A stretch of DNA of 64,000 bases, taken from assembly GCA_033398695.1 (NCBI GenBank), contig CM065815.1, positions 97,244,501 through 97,308,500 on the forward strand, in the 5' to 3' direction. Both the position numbers and the translations under genes were made by a program. The stretch is from Orobanche coerulescens. Its lineage: Eukaryota; Streptophyta; Magnoliopsida; Lamiales; Orobanchaceae. Positions 55,980 to 64,000 of this stretch are shown here, in pieces. Below the pieces are notes generated by a model. The model saw only the letters and a program-made list of their open reading frames with translations. It was not told the DNA's origin and ran no database searches. Position 1 is the stretch's first letter. The number at the start of each line of letters is the position of its first letter.

Positions 55980-56580
55980 CGGATATCAATATTTCATTAC
56001 GTTTATAGATGATCATATTAGGTATGGTTATGTATACTTAATGAAACATAAATCCGAGTCCTTTGAGAAATTCCAGGAATTCAAGGCCCTAGTCGAGAAA
56101 CAAACTGGTAATCATATTAAAGCACTTCGGTCGGACCGAGGTGGCGAGTATATGAGTACGGAGTTTGACGAGTTCCTTAAGGAACACGGAATAGTTTCAC
56201 AACTAACACCTCCAGGTACTCCTCAGTTAAATAGTGTGTCAGAAAGAAGGAACCGGACCTTGTTGAACATGGTCCGTTCCATGCCGGGCTATACTGACTT
56301 ACCGATTTACCTATGGGGATATGCACTCCTGACGTCCGCTTTCATCTTGAACAAATGTCCTTCCAAATCCGTTCCTAAAACTCCACATGAGATGTGGGAG
56401 GGCAGGAAACCAAGTCTTAATGACATTAGGATTTGGGGATGTCCCGCCTATGTCAAGAAGACTAAGGTGGAGAAGTTGGAAGCTAGGTCCGCGAAGGGAC
56501 GTTTCATTAGATTCCCGTCTGGGACGATGGGATATCTATTCTACATGGCCAAAGATCGAAAGATCGTTGTTGCTTTATAA
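55963..56580 (+). pseudogene. C3 integrase core
   Basis: 205 codons: DGYQYFITFIDDHIRYGY, the catalytic Asp in ALRSDRGGEYMS, the catalytic Glu in SERRNRTLLN, and the C-terminal GCPAYVKK tract. A TAA at 56578-56580 interrupts the frame, which then continues unchanged through RT and RNase H. Confidence 0.92.
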
Positions 56581-57585
56581 GCACACTTCCTGGAAGATGA
56601 GTTCATTCAGGAAGGCGGAGCAGGTAGAAGTATTTCTTTAGAAGAATACAATGAAACTCCTCGGGAGACACCTGTGCAAGAAACTGGAACCGAACCTTCT
56701 GAAACACAAGTACAACTACCTCGTAGGTCTAGTAGGGTGTCTCATTTACCTAAGAGGTATGGGCTTGTGCACTTGGAGGAGTTGGGTCTCTATGAGGTTC
56801 CAAGTGATAGCCAAGAGACCGACCCAACGACCTATGACCAGGCGATGGTGGATGTAGACTCTGAAAAATGACGGGAAGCTATGGAAGTTGAGATACACTC
56901 GATGCATGTCAATCAGGTCTGGACTCTGGTAGACCGCCCCAAGGGCATAGTGCCCATTGGGAACAAGTGGATCTATAAGAGAAAGACTGATGGTGATGAC
57001 AAGGTTGACGCCTATAAGGCCAGGCTTGTGGCAAAGGGTTATACCCAAAAGGAATGGATCGATTACCACAGTACCTTCTCGCCCGTAGCTATGATCAAGT
57101 CTATTCGCATGATGCTTGCTATAGCTGTCTATCACGATTATGAGATATGGCAAATAGACGTGAAGAAAACTTTCCTTAATGGATTCCTCGAGGAGGAAAT
57201 CTATATGGAGCAGCCTAAAGGCTTTATGTCCGAAGTCGATATTCAGAAAGTGTGCAAGCTTCAGCGTTCTATTTATGGACTGAAGCAAGCGTCGCGTAGT
57301 TGGAACCTTCATTTTGACAAGGCGGTCAAAGAGTTTGACTTCGTGCAAAATGAAGAGGAACCTTGTGTATACAAGAGGGTTAGTGGGAGCAAGATCGCAT
57401 TCTTAGTACTATATGTGGATGACATTCTACTAATAGGAAATGATGTGGGAATGCTCAGTTCTGTGAAAGCTTGGCTTTCGAGTAATTTCTCCATGAAAGA
57501 CTTGGGAGAAGCTACCTATATTCTTGGTATTCGGCTCTACCGGGATATAGAGAAGAGAACAATAGGTATTTCCCAAGCCCTCTAA
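56581..57585 (+). pseudogene. C3 linker and reverse transcriptase
   Basis: Same frame as the integrase, with a TGA at 56869-56871 where the family has Trp. RT motifs: LVDRPKGIVPIGNKWIYK, YKARLVAKGYTQKE, WQIDVKKTFLNGFLEEEIY, GLKQASRSWN, and the catalytic LYVDDILLIGN at about 57408. A stop at 57583-57585 follows GISQAL. Confidence 0.92.
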
Positions 57586-58371
57586 ATAGATAAAATCTTA
57601 AAGCGATTTAAGATGGATGATTCTAAAAGAGGGTTCCTACCGATGCGACATGGAATAAAACTCTCCTTGAAGATGTGTCCTCAAAGTGAGGAACAACGAA
57701 AGGAAATGAGTAATATACCATATGCTTTGGCCGTGGGTACCCTTATGTATGCTATGTTGTGTACGAGACCTGACATTGCACATGCTGTAAGCGTGGTGAG
57801 TAGGTTTCAGGCAAACCCAGGCAGGGAACATTGGACTGCCGTAAAAAAACGTTCTCAAGTACTTAAGAAGGACTAGAGATATGGTTCTGATATATGGCAG
57901 TGGATAATTGGATGTGGTGGGATTCACTTATTAAGACTTCCAAGGACTGAAGGACGACTCTATGTCTACTTCTGGCTACATATTTACTCTTAATGGAGGA
58001 GCAGTATCTTGGCGTAGCGCCAAGCAAAGCGCGACTACTGATTCCACCACAGCCGAGTATCGGCGGCCTCGGAGGCTTCGAGGAAGGGTTACGGATTAAG
58101 AAGTTTCGGGAGAACTTCAAGTGATACCATGTCCGAGATGCTCTGCTCACTGCATCGCGACAACGACGGAGCTGTAGCGCAGGCCAAGGAGCCGAGGTTT
58201 CACAACAAAACCAAACATATTGAGAGGAAGTATCATCTCATAAGAGAATTTGTTCGCAAGGGATACATTGTGCTGTACAGAGTAGACTTGGCTGACAACG
58301 TCGCCGATCCACTGACCAAGACACTTTCTCAGACTAGCTTGGAGCGTCGTCTAGAGAACATGGGTATTTGA
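57586..58371 (+). pseudogene. C3 RT end and RNase H
   Basis: DKILKRFKMDDSKRG, ALAVGTLMYAMLCTRPDI and SRFQANPGREHW in the main frame. A 1-base insertion in an A-run near 57850 shifts it; SGYIFTLNGGAVSWRS and TTAEY of the RNase H lie in the shifted frame; another slip near 58055 restores the main frame to KHIERKYHLIREF, DNVADPLTKTLSQ and the natural end at 58371. Confidence 0.9.
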
Positions 58372-58396
58372 TACCATAGTGTGTGGCATTGAGTGC

Positions 58397-58406
58397 AAGT
58401 GGGAGA
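58397..58406 (+). other. Polypurine tract of C3
   Basis: AAGTGGGAGA immediately before the 3' LTR. Confidence 0.8.
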
Positions 58407-58407
58407 T

Positions 58408-60414
58408 TGTTAGGAGTATGCCCTCGAATTCCACTCAGATGATGTTGAGTGAGGGCATTGTACTTGTAATTATGTAAATCATTAATATAAGGCAATGGAT
58501 GTTTCTTTATTTACTAGTAGTTACTGGCATTCCTAACTCGTAAATATACATATAGAAACTATTACGTGTATTTGAGAGCAAAACGTTCCACTCCTTATTG
58601 GATAAGGGGGTCGGCACTAGAAAGGTTTATAGCTCAAATACTTAATCATTCGCAAGTCGATGAAACTTGACTGGGCGTTAAGTTTATGTGAAGACTTGTA
58701 TGACGTGTTCTTTGACATGGAGAGTGCCTGTCGAATACTAATGGTTAGTGGGAGCACACGTTATAGGTATGCCAATTGGATTAGTATACTCGAACCGACT
58801 CACCCTCGATTCGTCACATGGATTTCACTCTGGGACAGTCAATGACGGAATCGAAAGGTTGTGATAGGTATTCGTGAACCTTCGACTTGAGGATTTAGTA
58901 GGGATGTGCTTGTGACGTCAAGATTTTCATTAGAGTAGTTCGACCCTGCAAACCGGAAGGCGGGGGTCAACCTCGACGTACATCTTGACGAGCAAGTAAC
59001 AGGTCCTACTGAATACCAAGATAGAATTCTTTCTCCCGTTAGTGGGCGGGTTATATGTCCTATGCGGCTATTGGCAGATGAGATCATAAGTCTTTGGCCA
59101 AAGCATTGGAGCTAATTATATTAGATACACGACATCTCGATGATCTCGATTTGCATTAACGCATGTATAGCGTCAAGTACAGATAAGGTTTGACTGACCG
59201 TGACCCTATAACTTGATCGGGACATTTGAAAGAAGGGTTTATACGTATACTGGTATTCACGACAGAATGGTTCTTGAATGATCCCAGTCATTCGTTCTCA
59301 GTTGAGGTACGGTGTAGGCCGCCAGGCTGGCTAGGTGGTGCTACTACTCTTTGGTTCTTCCCATTGCTGACTGAGACGGACCTACCGAGTCGCGCAATAG
59401 GATTGACGACGGAATGAATCAAGCTAATTCTCTCATTATGAATATTAGATATTGGATATCTAAATTTGGGACATTGGATGTGTAAATTGATTTATTGGAT
59501 AAATTGATTTACGGCCTAATGAAATAAATAAATTACTGGATGATTAATTTAATTCATGAATATAATTATTTCTTGGAGAAATTAATTATATTATTTTGTA
59601 TTTGATATGTTTAATTAATTCGGATTAATTAATCGATATAAATACATCGAAACGGAATCGGAGTTTATCTGTTTGGACTCTCGGGAGTCCAAAACGAACT
59701 AAACTCGTCCGTTTCATCCTCATGGCCGTCGCCCCCAATAATATACATGTGTATGTATTGACTTGTCCAAATCATGATGTTTGAAATATCATGTGTTGAG
59801 GGGACAAGTATCATACACATTATATGGTGGGGTTAGATTCTCTTTGTATGAGTTGTATTCTTGTGAGTTGAACATGCATAATAAGAGGACTTTGATCTCT
59901 CATTCTCACTACATTATTCCTTACATGAGTTGTACTGAGAGAAAGTGAGAAAGGAGTTCTTCTTCATAGTCATCTTCTTCATCAACTTAGTTCTTGATTG
60001 TTCTTAGAGAAACATCAAGAAATATTGAGAGATCAAACATTAAAACACTTAGAGTGTTACAATCAAAAGCTTCATCACTTGATTCTAGCCGTAACCTTAG
60101 AGGTTAATCGGGTGTTGTCATTCCAGTCGTTTTTCCGGCGCGTGGCAAGTAAAGACGCGGTGCTTTCGGCATTGGATCGTTCAAGGGCTTGGAGCAGATT
60201 GGATTCGTAGAGATCAAGCAAAGCTTGGGGAATAGCTCAAGATAAGGTTACCATTTAATCAATAGATTTCAAGGGTTAGTTTCTTACAACTCTTGCTTTT
60301 CGTTTATATATTCGTATATACATAGCTCAATCGATCCTCGTAGGGATTCGAATCGAATTAATTTTCGTTTTACCGCTTCCGTTGGGCCTTCGTTTTAGGC
60401 ACCGAATCCTAACA
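58408..60414 (+). repeat. 3' LTR of copia C3
   Basis: 2007 bp, TGTTAGGAGTATGCCC to CCGAATCCTAACA, followed by the TSD CCTCG. Confidence 0.95.
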
Positions 60415-60419
60415 CCTCG

Positions 60420-61645
60420 CACGCAAATCCTCCTCCAATTTCCACGTTGCTTCCTCCACTCCGTTCCTCGACCATTACACCTTAACTAAAGGAATGGTTT
60501 TGTGCCTTAACTGTTTATCTCGACGTTCCAAAATCTTCACTGGCCTCTCCTCAAACGTAATGTCTTTCTCAATCTCCACCTCCCCGAAGTCAATAATGTG
60601 AGTCAGTCTAGAACATACTTCCTCAACTGAGAAACATGAAATACACTATGTACATAGCTCAACGACGGGGGTAATGCCAAATGGTAAGCTAACTGGCCAA
60701 CTCTCTCTAATATCTCGAAAGGTTCAATATACCTTGGACTAAGCTTCCCCTTTTTCCCAAAACGGAAAACTCCCTTCGACGGAGACACTCTCAACAAGAC
60801 ATGATCCCCTACCTCAAACTCCAAGGGTCGACGATCTGCATAAGACTTTCGTCGACTCTGAGCCGCCAACATCCTCTCTCGAATCAACTCGATTTTCTTC
60901 CTCATCTCCAACACAAGATTCGGCTCGGTGCCAACTAAATCGGACGGCTCATCCCAACATATCGGTGATCGACACCGTCGGCCATAAAGCACCTCATACA
61001 GTGCCATCTTAATCGACACATGCCAGGTATTATTATAAGTAAACTCGATCAGAGCCAAATGTTCCTCCCAATCGCTACTCCAGTCTAACGCACACGCGCG
61101 CAACATATCCTCGAACGTCTGAATGGTACGCTCGGACTATCCATCGGTTTGATGATAGAAAGATGTACTCAAATGCAAATGTGTCCCCAATGCCTTATGT
61201 ACCGCTTGCCAGAAATGCGATACAAATCGACCATTTCTATCCGAAATAATAGTCTTCGGCGTACCATGAAGTCTCACGATCTGTGCGATAAAAATACGAG
61301 CTAATTTCTCTGGCCCCAAGTGTCCTTGATACCCATAAAATGTGCCGACTTAGTCAGTCATTCCACGATCACCCACACCATATTCATTCTGGTCTTTGTC
61401 CTCGGCATATTTGTGACAAAATCCATAGAGACGTCCTCCCACTTCCATTCCGGTCTGGAGAGTGGTTTCGACAACTCGGCTGGCCGCTGATGCTCGATTT
61501 TGACTTGCTGACAAGTTAAACACTTAGCCATAAACTGTACTACCTCATTCTTCATGTCATTCCACCAGAAATTCTTCCTCAAATCATTATACATTTTACT
61601 CAAGCCCGGATAGACTGAGTAAGGTGATGCGTGAGCCTCTCGCAT
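60420..61645 (-). pseudogene. G3 integrase and chromodomain-like tail
   Basis: Reading down from 61645: zinc-binding region ([26 protein letters not shown]), core start (DVSMDFVTNMP), VWVIVE then TGA, a frameshift near 61330, VRLHGTPKTIISDRNGRF (catalytic Asp), DG then TAG replacing the Gln before the catalytic Glu (61137-61139), the YNNTWHVSIK and LYGRRCRSP regions, FEVGDHVLLRVSP, and a chromodomain-like tail with TAA inside (PLVKV, stop, WSRNGVEEATW). The tail is completed at 50820-50866 across C3. Confidence 0.88.
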
Positions 61646-63114
61646 AATACCCTACCTCAATTCCAAGTCGTTCGAAACACACAGTCGAACTTGGAATCTC
61701 AACACACCATCCTCATGAATCCCGGGGACTTCCCCTTCACCACACTCTCACGGAGTTGAATAAACATCGGATCTTCTAACTGTCTCGATTTAATGTCGTC
61801 GACCAGAGACGAAGAGATCTCAAGAGTACGCAACTGCCCAACACTCCCTGGTAGCACAACCTCGATGCTCAACCCCATCAACTCTCGCTGGAGCCCTGGA
61901 CGGGCCATGAGTAACTCAAATGCCCAAAGTGATACCGATTTCCGACTCAAGGAATCTGCCACCACATTTGCCTTGCCCGAATGATAAAGGATTTCAAGAT
62001 CGTAATCCTTAATTAACTCCACCAACTTTCTCTGTCTCATATTCAGTTCTTTATGTGTGAATATATGCTTCAGGCTCTTGTGATCGGTGAAAATATGACA
62101 CGACGAGCCATACAAGTAATGACGACAAATCTTCAACGCAAACACAACTGCGGCCAACTCAAGATCGTGTGTAGGATAATTCAACTCGTACGGTTTCAAC
62201 TGACGAGAAGCATAGGCAATCGTCTTCCTATGCTGCATGAGTACACATCCAACTCCTTGGCCCGAGGCATCACTATAAACTGAAAAACCCTCATTACCGC
62301 TTTGTAAAGCCAATACGGGAGCGGTAGTCAACCGCTTCTTTAACACCTTGAAGCTCTTCTGTCTCTCATCGGTCCACACAAACTTCTCTGACTTCTGCAA
62401 CAACTGAGTAAGCGGTTGAGCGCGTTTAGAGAACCACTCGACAAACCTACGATAATACCCGGACAAACCCAGAAAACTACGGACCTACTTCACGTTCTTG
62501 GGCGGCGCCCAATCCAACACTGCCTCTATCTTGTGTGGATCCACATGAACACCCTCGGCCGAGATCACGTGGCCGAGAAACATAACCTCCCGCAACCAAA
62601 ACTCACACTTTGAGAACTTTGCATAAAGGCGCTGAGTTCTCAAGATTCCCAACACGATATGCAAATGACGTGTATGTTCCTCCTCGCTCCTCGAGTAAAT
62701 CAGGATATCGTCGATAAAGACGACTACACACTTGTCGAGATATTTGATAAAGACCTTGTTCATTAGCTGCATGAACACGAACGGGGCGTTAGTTAGCCCG
62801 AACGGCATAACCACAAACTCGTAGTGGCCGTATCTCATCCGAAAGGCCGTCTTCGGAATATCAGAATCCTTCACTCGGAGCTGCTAATACCCTGATCTCA
62901 AATCAATCTTCGAAAACACGGTTGCTCCTTGCAATTGATCAAACAAGTCGTCAATCCTCGGGAGCGGATGCTTCTTTTTTATAGTCACCTTGTTCAACTC
63001 TCGATAGTCGATACATAGACGAAGTGACCCATCCTTCTTCTTCGCAAACAAGACTGGTGCGCCCCAAGGCGAAGCGCTCGGTCGAATGTAACCCATGTCT
63101 AGCAACACTCCCAA
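61646..63114 (-). pseudogene. G3 RT and RNase H
   Basis: One frame from 63114 to about 61720, interrupted by TAG at 62884-62886 (Tyr in G1/G2) and 62485-62487 (Glu in relatives). [43 protein letters not shown], catalytic FIDD. RNase [37 protein letters not shown] short deletion near 61715 shifts the frame, and a TAG at 61646-61648 replaces the CAG of relatives. Confidence 0.9.
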
Positions 63115-63461
63115 CTATTTCTTCAACTCAAGCATCTCGGCATGCACCATGTGGTACGGCATCTTCAAAATTGGAGCCGCACTCAGCTCTAAATCAACAG
63201 TAAACTCAACCTCACGGTCTAGTGGCAAACCCGGAAACTCATCTGTAAAGACGTCACGATACTCACTCACTACCGTAATAGACGAGAGCTCGACTCCCCC
63301 TTCTTCCGATATCAAGGCATAACAACAATACCAGTGCAACCTCCTCGAAGAAGTCTCACCGCTTTCATAGCGCTGATCAGAAATCTCTGACTACTCCGCT
63401 TACGTCCCACAAAAGAATGCTCGGTACCGTAAGAGGCTAACATCGATCGCTCTATAATTCA
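63115..63461 (-). pseudogene. G3 protease-RT linker, truncated
   Basis: SAMKAVRLL-like, YCCYALISEEGG, VSEYRDVFTDEFPGLPLDREV and the RT entry, with TAG at 63115-63117 where relatives have CAG. Upstream protease and gag are deleted: at about 63461 the sequence jumps into LTR DNA, with CATGA-like homology on both sides. Confidence 0.87.
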
Positions 63462-63695
63462 TGATCAACCATACGAACTCATGTAAACAAAGAAAAAACA
63501 AAATCGAATGAGTTTTATGAGAATCAAACATACATGTGACAAAACATAACTCAAAATGAAATTACATAAAAACATCTCCGAAACTCGTCCAAATGGAAAA
63601 ACGCCAAGAACAAAATAGATTCAAAACGTTGAAACGGTTACAAGCGAGTCGATAAAAATAGACATGCAACAAAAATGGAAACTGATAAAAATGGA
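63462..63695 (-). repeat. Remnant of G3 5' LTR
   Basis: This aligns with 50553-50787, the U3 start of the 3' LTR in element sense, and lacks the terminal 16 bp. It is the only trace of the 5' LTR, so promoter, palindrome array and primer-binding site are gone. Confidence 0.88.
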
Positions 63696-64000
63696 GCTTT
63701 TGGAAGCAGTACGTGACGGATATCAGTATTTCATTACATTTACGGATGACCGTACTAGGTATGGTTATGTATACTTAATGAAACATAAATCCGAGGCCTT
63801 TTAGAAATTCCAGGAATTTAAGGCCTAGTCGAAAAACAAACTGGAAATTATATCAATGCACTTCAGTCGGACCGATATGGCGCATATATGAGTACAGAGT
63901 TCGACGAGTTCCTAAAGGAGCATGGAATAGTATCACAAATTACACCTCCAGAAACGTCTTAGTTAAATGGTGTGTTAGAAAGAAGGAACCGAACCTTGTT
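63696..64000 (+). pseudogene. Copia C2 integrase core, resumed
   Basis: This aligns with C3 55957-56265 (DGYQYFITFTDDRTRYGYVY, then frameshifts and stops). Compared with C3, about 310 bp between the end at 48613 and this point are missing, so the deletion that removed the G3 LTR end also ate into C2. The element continues beyond the window. Confidence 0.85.

Larger units (their letters stand above)
50867..60414 (+). mobile_element. Ty1/copia element C3, full length
   Basis: 9548 bp with LTRs 50867-52851 and 58408-60414, primer-binding site, long leader, gag-pol and polypurine tract, and an exact TSD CCTCG (50862-50866, 60415-60419). It is the innermost and youngest layer of the right-hand nest. 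The domain order gag, PR, IN, RT, RNase H is that of Ty1/copia. It has several stops and frameshifts and cannot make a full polyprotein. Confidence 0.96.
48614..63695 (-). mobile_element. Gypsy element G3, deleted at its 5' side, hosting copia C3
   Basis: Reverse Ty3/gypsy element: 3' LTR 48614-50803, pol 50804-50866 and 60420-63461, and only the last 230 bp or so of the 5' LTR at 63462-63695. Gag, primer-binding site and most of the 5' LTR were deleted. The protein is clearly related to G1/G2 but a separate lineage. C3 is inserted near the end of pol. Confidence 0.92.

Overview
This window is plant nuclear DNA, most likely from a large-genome flowering plant and from a gene-poor, heterochromatin-like part of it. 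There is no intact host gene. About nine tenths is transposable-element DNA in nested layers. The evidence for a plant is: LTR retrotransposons with tRNA-iMet-type primer-binding sites (core TGGTATCRGAGC), chromodomain-bearing Ty3/gypsy polyproteins, plant-type Ty1/copia polyproteins, a CACTA element, a hAT transposase, an RTE-type LINE, and one exon-sized fragment resembling plant UBP12/UBP13 ubiquitin proteases.

Left part (1-6446): the 5' end of a reverse-strand copia element (C1) interrupts a gypsy LTR fragment (G0). Then follow the 3' remnant of another copia element, a MITE, a possible Helitron 5' end, an exon-like segment and a 566-bp tandem duplication.

Central complex (6447-33176): an RTE-type LINE, flanked by an 11-bp target-site duplication (TSD) now 26.7 kb apart, is split by a reverse-strand gypsy element (G1, 7491-32542). 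G1 carries three further insertions: a gag-only copia-type element (TRG, 10273-14850), a complete forward gypsy of G1's own family (G2, 16236-25367), and a large solo LTR (27541-30306). TSDs support each step.

Right part (33177-64000): a short host-like stretch holds the UBP12/13-like fragment and is followed by MITE-like DNA. A degenerate copia element (C4, from about 37212) is interrupted by a CACTA element and a hAT element. Copia C2 (43686 on) sits in C4, reverse gypsy G3 (48614-63695) in C2, and complete copia C3 (50867-60414, TSD CCTCG) in G3: four levels of nesting. All polyproteins carry stops, frameshifts or deletions.

The most striking signal is not a gene. The LTR promoters of G1, G2 and G3 (Ty3/gypsy) and of TRG and C4 (Ty1/copia) share dense arrays of a 12-bp near-palindrome (consensus TAGCGCACGCTA in transcription sense; ACGTACGT-centred in G3). 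Copies lie 21-24 bp apart, about two helical turns, often in groups of four, and the array ends just upstream of a TATA box. The C1-C3 family and the solo LTR lack it. I infer a shared binding platform for one protein, acquired or converged upon by two retrotransposon superfamilies.
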